This document shows positions 25,582-33,597 of a stretch of DNA of 64,000 bases, one piece after another (position 1 is the stretch's first letter; every line of letters starts with the position of its first letter). The stretch is from Nanogingivalis sp963526415 (lineage in GTDB: Bacteria; Patescibacteriota; Saccharimonadia; Saccharimonadales; Saccharimonadaceae): contig CAURNE010000001.1 in the NCBI GenBank assembly GCA_963526415.1, positions 62,001 to 126,000 of the forward strand, written 5' to 3'. Position numbers and translations under genes: made by a program. The notes beneath the pieces are model-generated. The model had not been told where the DNA came from and made no database searches. It was given only the letters and a program-made list of their open reading frames with translations.

Positions 25582-25589
25582 CCCCCCCC
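25582..25589 (-). repeat. G8 homopolymer in a ribosome-binding site
   Basis: Eight Cs on the plus strand are eight Gs in the leader of the 58-aa gene, inside the Shine-Dalgarno position. Confidence 0.85.
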
Positions 25590-25687
25590 TTAATTTTACT
25601 TTACTATTTTTTTTTAAGACAGTAATAAACAAATTTTATCATAATTTTCTAACAAGTTCAAACATATTAGACCAAAAAAATAAATTA

Positions 25688-25696
25688 TGATATAAT
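25688..25696 (+). promoter_or_regulatory. Leaderless promoter of the pseudopilin gene
   Basis: TGA-TATAAT (hexamer 25691-25696) ends 8 nt before ATG 25705. A weak -35, TAGACC, lies 17 bp upstream at 25668-25673. Confidence 0.6.
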
Positions 25697-25704
25697 AAGA
25701 ATGT

Positions 25705-26097
25705 ATGAAGAAAAAATCCGGTTTTACAGTTATTGAAATCTGTGTTGTAATTGCTTTTTTGATTTTAGTTGGTATAATTTTTACAATGCAACGTTTCGAA
25801 CTGCTTTCGATTCAGCGTGATCAAATTCGAAAACTTTCAATCAACGAAATTTATTACAATCTTGAAGAAGTTTATTACAAAAAGAATGGCTATTTCCCTG
25901 AAAAAATCGATGAGAATGCAATCAAAGGAATTGAACCAAATCTTCTCACCGACCCTTCTGGAATTTTAATCAACGAAGAGCATTCTGAATATCGATACGA
26001 ACCAACTGAATGCGAAAACGGTAAATGTAAAAAATTTACCATTCGCGCAAAACTAGAAAAAGAAGGTGATTTTATTAAAAAATCTCGAAACAGCTAA
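25705..26097 (+). CDS. Type IV pilin/pseudopilin-like protein
   Basis: 130 aa with a class III signal: MKKKSG, cleavage expected after Gly6, then FTVIEICVVIAFLILVGIIF with Glu at position +5 of the mature protein. The long hydrophobic N-helix is followed by a small soluble head (INEIYYNLEEVYYKKNGYFPEKID), the pattern of type II/IV minor pilins. Two Cys (ECENGKC) lie near the C-terminus. PilD-type processing and assembly by a type IV pilus motor are expected. It fits with the PilB-like gene 3 kb upstream, though other pilus genes are not in the window. Confidence 0.82.
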   Translation: MKKKSGFTVIEICVVIAFLILVGIIFTMQRFELLSIQRDQIRKLSINEIYYNLEEVYYKKNGYFPEKIDENAIKGIEPNLLTDPSGILINEEHSEYRYEPTECENGKCKKFTIRAKLEKEGDFIKKSRNS

Positions 26098-26101
26098 AAT
26101 A

Positions 26102-26136
26102 AAACGGCCAACGAATTTTCGAAAGCCGTTTTTTTT
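26102..26136 (+). terminator. Intrinsic terminator
   Basis: 8-bp stem AAAACGGC / GCCGTTTT with a 16-nt loop containing TTTTCGAAA, followed by T8. It lies after the pseudopilin gene and can also serve the convergent PH-domain gene. Confidence 0.85.
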
Positions 26137-26140
26137 TATA

Positions 26141-26893
26141 TTATTTTACGCTCATTTTTTCACCATCTTCAAAAAGTTTATCCGAAAGCATTTGATTTTC
26201 TCGTGCTGCTTCAACAACATCGCTTAAAAATTCTGCTTTCTTATCCGGGTTTGGGGAGAAAGCAAATGTATAAGTCGATTCATCACCAACCGTGCTTAAT
26301 TTAACTGTGCCATAATCAAATATATGTTGCAAAATTCCATCGCGCGAATACGAAATATCCTCGATTGATTCAAGATTAATCACCTGCTTTTTCTGACTCA
26401 TAATTGTCGTTGAAATCCACTGAATTGCGCGCTCATTAGTAATAACGATCCTATTTGCTCGATAAACAACATAATTTGCGTAAGTCAGAAGAATTAAAAG
26501 TAACGTAATTGAACCAAAAATTACCGAAAGTTGCGGTTTAAAATTTGCGGGGATTGGGAGCGGATTCGGCATAAAACATACAATAATCCAAGCACTAATC
26601 AAGAAAACCGCCACCATTGAACTAAAAATAATATTTAAAAGATATCCAAGCGAATGCCGTCGCATCGAAAGCACCACATATTCATCTTCATCAACCGTGA
26701 TCTCTGGGTATTTTTTAACAGAATGATCATGTCGTGCTTTAATAGTTTGCAGATCACCAGCAGGAACTTCAACATACATAACTGGCTGAGCTTGAATTGG
26801 TGCACCCAAACTATTTTCAAAGCTTAAATTCTCATTTTGATTCTGGGCGATTTTTTCCTCAAATTTCTGGGCTAAGCTTTGCTTATCGTTCAT
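26141..26893 (-). CDS. Bacterial PH-domain membrane protein
   Basis: 250 aa. A Gln/Asn-rich N-terminal tail, two close membrane helices (LGYLLNIIFSSMVAVFLISAWIIVCF and SVIFGSITLLLILLTYANYVVY), then a bPH2-like domain: RIVITNERAIQWISTTIMSQKKQVINLESIEDISYSRDGILQHIFDYGTVKLSTVG is the usual YdbT/bPH2 pattern. Function of such proteins is generally unknown. It overlaps the ruvB end by 11 nt, so they are cotranscribed, with an AAAGGAA site. Confidence 0.8.
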   Translation of the reverse strand: MNDKQSLAQKFEEKIAQNQNENLSFENSLGAPIQAQPVMYVEVPAGDLQTIKARHDHSVKKYPEITVDEDEYVVLSMRRHSLGYLLNIIFSSMVAVFLISAWIIVCFMPNPLPIPANFKPQLSVIFGSITLLLILLTYANYVVYRANRIVITNERAIQWISTTIMSQKKQVINLESIEDISYSRDGILQHIFDYGTVKLSTVGDESTYTFAFSPNPDKKAEFLSDVVEAARENQMLSDKLFEDGEKMSVK

Positions 26894-27899
26894 CTTTAAA
26901 TTCCTTTCCTAAATGCTCAAACGCTTTTTTTGTGATTATTCTTCCTCGCGGTGTTCTTTGCAAAAAACCAATCTGCATCAAATATGGTTCATAAAAATCT
27001 TCAATTGTCGCAGTTTCATCGCCGGTTAATGCAGCCATTGTATTTAAACCGACTGGCCGCGTGCCATAATTTTCGATAACCGATTTTAATAGATTTCTGT
27101 CTGCTGCATCTAAACCTAACTCATCAATTTCAAGCATTTCTAAAGCCTCTTTAACCGTTTTTGAATCTATAACTCCATTGCCTTTTACATCCGCATAGTC
27201 TCGAACGCGTTTTAAGATACGGTTTGCAATTCGCGGCGTTAGTCTTGCTCGAGTTGAGAGAATATCTGAAGCTGCTTTTTCGATATTGCTACCCAATAAA
27301 TTACTTGAGCGTAAGATAATTTTTGAAATTTCCTTAGGTTTATAAAATTCTAACCTATAGATATGTCCGAACCGGTCTCGGAGTGGTGCTGCTAAACTTC
27401 CCGTTCGAGTTGTGGCGCCAATAACCGTAAAATGCGGCAAATCTAATCTAACCGAGCGTGCGGCCGGCCCTTTACCAATCACAATATCAAGTTTAAAATC
27501 TTCCATTGCAGAATAAAGAATTTCTTCAACGGTACGTGGCATGCGATGAATTTCGTCAATAAAGAGAATATCACCGTCCTGTAAATTCGTCACAATAGAT
27601 GCTAGATCTCCAGCTTTCTCAATAGCTGGTCCAGATGTAATTCGAATATTCGCACCCATTTCGCGCGCAATGACATTCGCCATTGTAGTTTTTCCAAGCC
27701 CCGGCGGACCATACAGTAAAACGTGATCAATGCTTTCACCACGTTTTTTTGCCGCGTCAATCGCAAGCTTTAAATTCTTTTTTAATCGCTCCTGACCAAT
27801 ATATTCATCAAAATTCGTTGGGCGTAAAGAAATCTCCACCTGCTGCTCTTGCGGTTCGTCATTATGTAAGTTTGCATCAATAATTCTCTCGATAGCCAT
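26883..27899 (-). CDS. ruvB: Holliday junction helicase RuvB
   Basis: 338 aa AAA+ motor that drives branch migration with RuvA. Walker A GPPGLGKTT, Walker B DILFIDEIHR, sensor GATTRTGSLAAPLRDRFGHIYRLEFY, and the C-terminal winged helix ETATIEDFYEPYLMQIGFLQRTPRGR. It is separated from ruvA/ruvC by one plus-strand gene. A TGG-TATAAT -10 ends 7 nt before the ATG, with no Shine-Dalgarno site, so the mRNA is probably leaderless. Confidence 0.96.
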   Translation of the reverse strand: MAIERIIDANLHNDEPQEQQVEISLRPTNFDEYIGQERLKKNLKLAIDAAKKRGESIDHVLLYGPPGLGKTTMANVIAREMGANIRITSGPAIEKAGDLASIVTNLQDGDILFIDEIHRMPRTVEEILYSAMEDFKLDIVIGKGPAARSVRLDLPHFTVIGATTRTGSLAAPLRDRFGHIYRLEFYKPKEISKIILRSSNLLGSNIEKAASDILSTRARLTPRIANRILKRVRDYADVKGNGVIDSKTVKEALEMLEIDELGLDAADRNLLKSVIENYGTRPVGLNTMAALTGDETATIEDFYEPYLMQIGFLQRTPRGRIITKKAFEHLGKEFKDER

Positions 27900-27906
27900 C
27901 GCTTAT

Positions 27907-27915
27907 ATTATACCA
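27907..27915 (-). promoter_or_regulatory. Leaderless ruvB promoter
   Basis: On the minus strand TGG-TATAAT with the hexamer at 27907-27912, then 7 nt to the ATG at 27899. It overlaps the back of the divergent promoter at 27920-27948. Confidence 0.65.
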
Positions 27916-27919
27916 CGAT

Positions 27920-27948
27920 TTGACAAAAAACTAAAAATTTGATATAAT
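27920..27948 (+). promoter_or_regulatory. Near-perfect sigma-70-type promoter
   Basis: -35 TTGACA at 27920-27925, 17-bp spacer, extended -10 TGA-TATAAT (hexamer 27943-27948). This is the only promoter seen here that matches consensus at all twelve positions; it drives the 148-aa gene. Confidence 0.85.
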
Positions 27949-27999
27949 GTTATTCGCTATTCCTTTTGGAATAAGTAATTCACTATATGGAGGTTCTCA

Positions 28000-28446
28000 A
28001 TGAAGAACGCAGAATTTGTAAAAGAAGAACTCATTTTCGAAAATGCCTTGAAATCAGCTCACGGCAATGAAGAAGCTGCAAGAAAAAAACTTAGCGAAAA
28101 AATTATCAGTTTCGCTAAATTGATTCGAAATGAATTTAATTCTCCTAAACTAAAAGAAAGCAAGCTAGTCAGCCTACAAAAAATTGACACAACTGGCGGA
28201 TTTGGAACTGAGGAAGAAGTTATTTTCCTAACTCGCACAAATAATTGCTTTGGTGTAAATAACTGCGGAGAAATTTATAGCTTCTCGGTTAAATCTGGAA
28301 ATAAATACGGTTTCCGTCGACTTAATTTGAATGAGATTTTAAATCTTCCAAAAAATGAACTCGGTTATCTACATCGTGAATTTTGCCAAGCTGCGAAAGA
28401 AGTTTTTAAAAATCGACCTACAGTTTGCAGTATTAGATCCATATAA
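28000..28446 (+). CDS. Cytosolic protein of unknown function, strongly promoted
   Basis: 148 aa, no signal peptide or membrane helix. The N-terminal half is helical and charged (EELIFENALKSAHGNEEAARKKLSEKIISFAKLIRNEF); the second half is beta-rich (VIFLTRTNNCFGVNNCGEIYSFSVKSGNKYGFRRLNLNEIL) with a Cys pair. No family recognised. It has a consensus promoter, a leader of about 45 nt with a small hairpin (TATTCC / GGAATA), and a strong GGAGG site, so it is probably abundant. It sits between ruvB and ruvA. Confidence 0.7.
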   Translation: MKNAEFVKEELIFENALKSAHGNEEAARKKLSEKIISFAKLIRNEFNSPKLKESKLVSLQKIDTTGGFGTEEEVIFLTRTNNCFGVNNCGEIYSFSVKSGNKYGFRRLNLNEILNLPKNELGYLHREFCQAAKEVFKNRPTVCSIRSI

Positions 28447-28454
28447 TATAAAAT

Positions 28455-28481
28455 AAAAGTCGCAAAATTTGCGGCTTTTTT
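28455..28481. terminator. Convergent intrinsic terminator
   Basis: Stem AAGTCGCAAA / TTTGCGGCTT (G-U pair inside) followed by T6, between the 148-aa gene and ruvA. Confidence 0.85.
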
Positions 28482-28485
28482 AAAA

Positions 28486-29061
28486 TTAAATTCCAGCTTT
28501 TAACGCTAAAGTAATACGCTCTTCCGTTGGTAAATCTTGCGGAATTTGTTCTAATGCTTTTGTTGCATCGTTTAAATTGAACCCAAGCGCAATAAGCGCC
28601 TCTAAAGCCTCATCTGAAGCTAAGCCAACATTAGCGCCAACGCCATCAGGTTTCGAAATAGCCATTCCAACTTTATCTTTTAGGTCTAAAATTACACGTT
28701 CGGCGGATTTTTTACCAACGCCAGAAGCTTTTTGAATAAATTTCGCGTCTTCACAAGCAATCGCGTTTCGAACTTCTTCAGTTTCTCCAAGACTCATAAT
28801 AGCAATTCCAGCTCTTGGCCCAACTCCTTGAACAGTAATTAACAATTCAAAAAGTTTTTTTGCCGCCAAGCTTGAAAAACCAAATAATTCTTGGCTTCTA
28901 TCAGTAATATTATGATAAGTATAAAATTTAATTTGTTCGCTTAAAACTGCCCGCTCAAATTCTCCTGCGGGAACAATAATTTCATATCCAACACCAGAAA
29001 CGTCAACAATCACGCTCCCAGCAAATTTTTCAGCAATTGTTCCAGAAATATGTGCAATCAT
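28486..29061 (-). CDS. ruvA: Holliday junction protein RuvA
   Basis: 191 aa junction-recognition subunit. The N-terminal OB fold (MIAHISGTIAEKFAGSVIVDVSGVGYEIIVPAGEF), two helix-hairpin-helix motifs (TVQGVGPRAGIAIMSLG and KASGVGKKSAERVILDLKDK), and the C-terminal helical domain that contacts RuvB (ASDEALEALIALGFNLNDATKALEQI). A TGG-TAAAAT -10 ends 6 nt before the ATG. It lies 30 nt after ruvC. Confidence 0.96.
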   Translation of the reverse strand: MIAHISGTIAEKFAGSVIVDVSGVGYEIIVPAGEFERAVLSEQIKFYTYHNITDRSQELFGFSSLAAKKLFELLITVQGVGPRAGIAIMSLGETEEVRNAIACEDAKFIQKASGVGKKSAERVILDLKDKVGMAISKPDGVGANVGLASDEALEALIALGFNLNDATKALEQIPQDLPTEERITLALKAGI

Positions 29062-29091
29062 TATTTAATTTTACCATAACTACTTTAATTT

Positions 29092-29577
29092 TTAAATACG
29101 CGTCATATAAAAATGTGTAATTGCAGCAGCGAGCGCATCGGCCGCATCATCTGGTTTTGGTACCTCCACCAAATTCAAAGTTGAACGCACCATTTCTTGC
29201 ATCTGTTTCTTATTTGCACCGCCATATCCAGTTAAGGTTTGCTTAATTTGATTTGGTGTATATTCAGAAATCGGAATTTTCGATTGTTGAGCTACTAAAA
29301 TTGCCACACCTCGAGCTTGCGCAACTGAAATCGCCGTCGTTACGTTTTTCGAAAAGAATAACTTCTCGATCGAAACCTCATCTGGTTTAGTTTCTTCAAT
29401 AATCTCTTTTAAACCATTGTAAATTTCCTCTAATCGAATCTCAATCGGCGTATGAGCTGGTGTTGAAATTACTCCGCCAGTAATCATTTTTATCGGCTTC
29501 CCAATTTCACAATCCACAACACCAAACCCTAGAATTCCCGTTCCCGGGTCAATCCCTAAAATTCTCCTTTTGGTCAT
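29092..29577 (-). CDS. ruvC: Holliday junction resolvase RuvC
   Basis: 161 aa endonuclease that cuts four-way junctions. Catalytic acidic residues are in place: ILGIDPGTG (Asp at residue 8), SIEKLFF (Glu), and the C-terminal KPDDAADALAAAITH (two Asp). The ATGA overlap with the upstream surface-protein gene shows that it is translated in the same operon. Confidence 0.96.
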   Translation of the reverse strand: MTKRRILGIDPGTGILGFGVVDCEIGKPIKMITGGVISTPAHTPIEIRLEEIYNGLKEIIEETKPDEVSIEKLFFSKNVTTAISVAQARGVAILVAQQSKIPISEYTPNQIKQTLTGYGGANKKQMQEMVRSTLNLVEVPKPDDAADALAAAITHFYMTRI

Positions 29578-31034
29578 TTTTTACCTTTCGAAAACTTTGC
29601 AAAAATATCTTTTCGAAACTCAAAAAACATAATCACCAAAGATACCAAAATTATAGCCACAACTATCCACCAGCCTGTGAATTCAGCATTTTTTGAATCT
29701 TCACCCGCCTTTTCAACTTTTCCTTCTTCCTCGCCGTTATTTTTAATTATTTTTCTACAACGGTTCGTTTCTTCATTTCGTTCATAGCCATCTCTACAAG
29801 GAGTTAATTCTCTCTTAGCTTCACTGATATTTTTTCGACAACGATTTGTTTCAGGATTTCGTGTATATCCAGGTGAGCACAAAACTTCTTTTTTTAAAAG
29901 CGAAGCCGAGCTAATCTTTCGGCAACGGTTCGTTTCAGAATTTCGATAATATCCATCAGGACATTCCACTATATTTTTCTCAGCTAAAACTTTATTACAA
30001 CGGTTTGTTTCTAGATTTAAAACATATCCGTTTTCACATATTTTTTCAGATTTTTCCTCTTGTTTTTTATTACACCTGCCAGATTCTTCATTTAAAAAAT
30101 ATCCTTCTTCACAAGTTTTTTTAACTTTTTCACACTTATTTTCAGAATTCAATTTAAAACCATCTTCACAAATTTGAAGAATATTTTCGCTATTTTTTGT
30201 AATTTTAACACTTTGAATCCATTTTTCTCCCTCAAAAATCCAACTAGAATCTTTTTTTGAATGGCTAATTTCAACCTTTTGAATTTCGTGATTCTCAGAA
30301 TTTAGAAAAATAATTCTATTCATGCCAGTTTTCAAAAACTTAAAATCATTATCAAAATCCAAAGTTAAAAATCCAGCAGCAGCAATTTCTTCATCTGTAA
30401 AATTATATATTTGCGGTTTTTTATTATTTCCTAAATAAACCTCAATTTTACAATTTTTTAATTTTACAATTTCATTTGAAGTATTTTTTAGTTCCAAAAA
30501 TTGCTCATTTGAATTTACTAAAATTTCATTAATTTGAATATTTTCGCAAAAATCCTGCTCTTTATCAGCTAAACCGTTCGATTTAAAGAATGTATCATTT
30601 TGTGAAATTTCAAATTTATTCAAAAAACCTTCTCTTATTAGAATATTTTCATTTTCGAAAATTGGCGCATTTTTCTTTTTACAATTCATGTTATAACTAC
30701 ATAAAAAATCTACTTTTCGATCGTTAATTTTCAATTCTATCGGCTGACTAAAAATAAATTCTGCCGAAAGTTTTCCGTCTGATTTTTCACTACCAAATAA
30801 AATTTGCGATCTTTTCAAGAAAATTCCATCACGAATTAAGCCTATGCTTTTTCCGTTTTGCACAATTTCAAGTTTCGAAAATGGAAAATCTTCGCCAGTG
30901 TTCGAGATTTCGATCTTCGAATTTGAAACTTTCGAAATAAAAATACCATTTTGAGCAATTTTTGCAAAAGCCTGGGAAGAATTAAAAATAAAAACAGTTA
31001 AAAATGTTGCCAAAAAATACTTAAATAATTTCAT
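29574..31034 (-). CDS. Surface protein with lamin-tail-like domain and six Cys-loop repeats
   Basis: 486 aa. Signal peptide (MKLFKYFLATFLTVFIFNSSQAFA), an N-terminal beta-rich region, a lamin-tail-like domain (IQINEILVNSNEQFLELKNTSNEIVKLKNCKI), then six repeats of the form C-x2-G-Y-x2-N-x-E-T-N-R-C-x-K spaced about 23-27 residues, and a C-terminal membrane helix (TGWWIVVAIILVSLVIMFF) with basic tail. Each repeat has two Cys 13 apart, suggesting small disulfide loops outside the cell. I do not know a named family for the repeats. It is preceded by another lamin-tail-like secreted protein and followed by ruvC in one operon. A role in adhesion is plausible. Confidence 0.8.
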   Translation of the reverse strand: MKLFKYFLATFLTVFIFNSSQAFAKIAQNGIFISKVSNSKIEISNTGEDFPFSKLEIVQNGKSIGLIRDGIFLKRSQILFGSEKSDGKLSAEFIFSQPIELKINDRKVDFLCSYNMNCKKKNAPIFENENILIREGFLNKFEISQNDTFFKSNGLADKEQDFCENIQINEILVNSNEQFLELKNTSNEIVKLKNCKIEVYLGNNKKPQIYNFTDEEIAAAGFLTLDFDNDFKFLKTGMNRIIFLNSENHEIQKVEISHSKKDSSWIFEGEKWIQSVKITKNSENILQICEDGFKLNSENKCEKVKKTCEEGYFLNEESGRCNKKQEEKSEKICENGYVLNLETNRCNKVLAEKNIVECPDGYYRNSETNRCRKISSASLLKKEVLCSPGYTRNPETNRCRKNISEAKRELTPCRDGYERNEETNRCRKIIKNNGEEEGKVEKAGEDSKNAEFTGWWIVVAIILVSLVIMFFEFRKDIFAKFSKGKK

Positions 31035-31714
31035 TATAAATCCTTTTTTAAATCTTCCTCTTTTTTAGGCTCTTTATTAATACTGTTAGTAGGATTATTC
31101 TCGACTGGATTTTCTTGATTATTTTCAACTTTTAATAAGCCCCCAAATTTTGGCTTGTACTCATCAAAATTTCTTATTCCAAAAGTATATTTTTTATAAT
31201 TTTCTATATTGGACTTTTTTTCACTGTTTTTCAAAATCTCTTCTCTAGTAACAGCTATTTTTTTAATACCTTTATTTATTGGTTTCAAATCGGTTGAGTT
31301 TTTCAAGTACCCCTTAGTACAACGCTTCTCATCAGAGCAAATATAGCTCTTCAATTTTCCATCAATATACAGTCCTAAAATCGGCTGCTGACCAATTATA
31401 TTGATATTTCGAAATTCTTCTTTAAACTTAATATCCGAATCCTCTGACTGTTGCGCAATTGTAATATAATTATTAGCCTTCAAAATTTCATTCTGAATAT
31501 TCGCAATTTCAGTTTGTTTTTGTGCATCCCTTAAAGATAAATCTTTAAAATTACAATCTTTATCTTTATTAAAAATCTCAACAAACTCTTTACTATCTAT
31601 TGCATAAACTCGTGAAATATAAATATCTTTTTCGTCAGCAAAAGTGTTTTTCGAAAATAAAAAAGGAAAAATAAACGCTAAAATACCAATAAAAATTAAT
31701 AATTTTCGCTTCAT
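31034..31714 (-). CDS. Secreted protein with lamin-tail-like domain
   Basis: About 226 aa. Signal peptide (MKRKLLIFIGILAFIFPFLFSKNTFA) and then a domain like the lamin-tail fold (ISRVYAIDSKEFVEIFNKDKDCNFKDLSLRDAQ). A Cys pair (YICSDEKRC) is present. The C-terminus is Asn/Glu/Lys-rich and has no membrane helix. The frame opens at a TTG 31726, but AGGAGG there is the ribosome site for the ATG at 31714. Its stop overlaps the next start (TAATG), so it is cotranscribed with the Cys-repeat protein and may be a partner. Confidence 0.75.
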   Translation of the reverse strand: MKRKLLIFIGILAFIFPFLFSKNTFADEKDIYISRVYAIDSKEFVEIFNKDKDCNFKDLSLRDAQKQTEIANIQNEILKANNYITIAQQSEDSDIKFKEEFRNINIIGQQPILGLYIDGKLKSYICSDEKRCTKGYLKNSTDLKPINKGIKKIAVTREEILKNSEKKSNIENYKKYTFGIRNFDEYKPKFGGLLKVENNQENPVENNPTNSINKEPKKEEDLKKDL

Positions 31715-31789
31715 TTTCCTCCTCAAAATTTAAATAAAATACAGATTTATTTTAGCATAAGCTATTTTCAAAATCAAGTACAAAATAAA

Positions 31790-31809
31790 AACGCTCGCAG
31801 TGGAGCGAT
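31790..31809 (-). terminator. rpmH terminator
   Basis: Stem CGCTC / GAGCG with a 6-nt loop, flanked by A and T runs, ending in a T-tract on the minus strand just after rpmH. Confidence 0.75.
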
Positions 31810-31813
31810 TTTA

Positions 31814-31951
31814 TTAGACTGTAAGTCGTTTTCGGCCTTTTAGTCGGCGTCGTTTCAAAACTTTAATTCCAGCCTTTGAAGACATCTTATTTCGAAAACC
31901 ATGAGTTTTCGCGCGATGTCGTTTGTGTGGTTGATGTGTTCTTTTTGGCAT
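31814..31951 (-). CDS. rpmH: 50S ribosomal protein L34
   Basis: 45 aa, below the usual length cutoff for open frames. Sequence starts MPKRTHQPHKRHRAKTHGF and ends LKGRKRLTV, matching L34 (usual KRT-x-QPS-x-RKR-x-R-x-HGFR). It is divergent from dnaA across the origin, while rnpA is 18 kb away. Six of its nine Arg codons are CGA. Promoter -35 TTGATT and -10 TAAAAT lie upstream, 9 nt before the ATG. Confidence 0.95.
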   Translation of the reverse strand: MPKRTHQPHKRHRAKTHGFRNKMSSKAGIKVLKRRRLKGRKRLTV

Positions 31952-32221
31952 ATCTATCCTATTTTACAATTTATTATTAAAAAAATCAAGTTCTTTTACT
32001 TTTCATAAGCTTTTTAATCTGTTATTTAAACTTGAATTTTATCTGGATTCATTTCATAGTATATCATAGTTTTCCACAGAAATCAAGAAGTTTTCCACAA
32101 TTTTTACAGTAGTAATTATAAAATGTGGAAAAATCGCTTTCCTTTTCAAAAATTATATCATATTTTTATTTCTTTAAAATTTTAGGTTGTGGAAAAGTCA
32201 AAAATGTTATAGAATAGAATT
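31952..32221. other. Putative origin region upstream of dnaA
   Basis: AT-rich spacer between divergent rpmH and dnaA. DnaA boxes of the form TTTTCCACA lie at 32070-32078 and 32091-32099 (plus), and as TGTGGAAAA at 32124-32132 and 32188-32196 (minus); a fifth is just inside dnaA at 32232-32240. The box at 32188-32196 covers the likely dnaA -35 (TTGTGG, 32187-32192), with the -10 TAGAAT at 32210-32215, so DnaA may repress its own gene. Confidence 0.7.
31961..31989 (-). promoter_or_regulatory. rpmH promoter
   Basis: On the minus strand: -35 TTGATT at 31984-31989, 17-bp spacer, -10 TAAAAT at 31961-31966, then 9 nt to the ATG. Confidence 0.75.
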
Positions 32222-33580
32222 ATGAATGAGTTGTGGAAAAACATCTTAGCTGAACTCGAAATGGACCCTGAAATTCGGGGCGCAACTTTTAAGGCTTGGT
32301 TTCTAGATTCAAAACTATTATCTTTTAAAAATAATCAGGCTGTTATTGGTGTAAGAAACTCTTTCGCATCCTCGACAATTACTAAAAAATACCTCGAAAA
32401 TATTAAAAACGCCTTTCAAAAAAATGGCGAAATTTGTGAAAAAATATCTTTTACAGTAATATCTTTCGATAAGCAATCTAAGGAGCCTGAAAAGATTCCA
32501 CTCCCCTCTCCAAAAAAACCTTCAGTCGAAGAATTGATCAAGTCTAAAAATCAAAAAAATAAACATCAAAGTGGCCTTGATAAAAATATGACTTTCGATA
32601 ATTTTATTGTTGGTGGGTCAAATGATTTAGCTTTTTTCTCGGCACAAAATGTCGCAAAATATCCTGGCGAAAAGTATAATCCATTATATTTTTACGGTGG
32701 GGTTGGGCTTGGTAAAACCCATTTAATGCAAGCGATTGGTAATGAAATCGAAAAAAATCATCCAGAACTTTCGGTTTTATATGTTACAATGGAAAATTTT
32801 TATCGTGACTATCTTGAAAATGTCCGTTCGAAAAAGCAAGGTTATGCTGATAAATATCGAAATGTTGACATTTTAATCGTTGACGATGTTCAATTTATTG
32901 CTGGTAAAGAAAAATCACAAGAAGAATTTTTTCACACTTTCAATGAACTTCATCGCGCGAATAAGCAAATTATTTTATCGAGCGACCGCGCACCTTCAAG
33001 TATTCCAACTCTAACCGATCGGCTCAAAAGTCGTTTCGAAAGTGGAATGACAGTTGATATTCAACTTCCAGATTTTGAAACGCGCCAAAACATTGTTGAG
33101 GCGCGTGCTGAACATGAAAATGTTAAGCTCGATCCTGAGGTTTCAGAATTTATTGCTGAAAACTACCGCACAAATATTCGCGAAATTATCGGAGCAGTTA
33201 TTCAGTTAATCACAATTGCAGAATTTCAAAATATCAAACCAAATCTTGAACTAGCACAAGGATTAATTCAAAATAGTCGCCCAACGCGACCAAATCATTT
33301 AAATTCGAAAAAGGTTATCGATAAAACCGCCAAGTTTTTTGGAATTTCAAAAGAAGATATTCTAGGAAAATCGCGTCAAAAAGATATAAATCACGCGCGC
33401 CAAACTGCCTGCTACCTAATGAAGTATGAGCTAAAAATGAGCTTTCCACAAATTGGCAAAGAATTCTCACGAGACCATTCAACCATTATGAATAGCGTTT
33501 CAAAAATCGAAAAATGCTTAAAACTTGATGCCGAAATTCGATCACAAATTGAAAGCCTGCGAGATTTAATTTATGAATAG
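32222..33580 (+). CDS. dnaA: Replication initiator DnaA
   Basis: 452 aa. Domain I/II at the N-terminus, AAA+ domain III with Walker A GGVGLGKTH and Walker B VDILIVDDVQF, and DNA-binding domain IV ending with FSRDHSTIMNSVSKIEKCL (the DnaA box signature). It opens bound origin DNA and loads the helicase. The ATG lies 6 nt after the -10 box, and no Shine-Dalgarno site is seen. DnaA boxes flank it on both sides. Confidence 0.97.
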   Translation: MNELWKNILAELEMDPEIRGATFKAWFLDSKLLSFKNNQAVIGVRNSFASSTITKKYLENIKNAFQKNGEICEKISFTVISFDKQSKEPEKIPLPSPKKPSVEELIKSKNQKNKHQSGLDKNMTFDNFIVGGSNDLAFFSAQNVAKYPGEKYNPLYFYGGVGLGKTHLMQAIGNEIEKNHPELSVLYVTMENFYRDYLENVRSKKQGYADKYRNVDILIVDDVQFIAGKEKSQEEFFHTFNELHRANKQIILSSDRAPSSIPTLTDRLKSRFESGMTVDIQLPDFETRQNIVEARAEHENVKLDPEVSEFIAENYRTNIREIIGAVIQLITIAEFQNIKPNLELAQGLIQNSRPTRPNHLNSKKVIDKTAKFFGISKEDILGKSRQKDINHARQTACYLMKYELKMSFPQIGKEFSRDHSTIMNSVSKIEKCLKLDAEIRSQIESLRDLIYE

Positions 33581-33597
33581 AGCTTACTGGCTCTATT
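33576..33597 (+). terminator. dnaA terminator
   Basis: 8-bp stem AATAGAGC / GCTCTATT with a 6-nt loop and a T-run; it overlaps the dnaA stop codon, so dnaN needs its own promoter. Confidence 0.85.
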
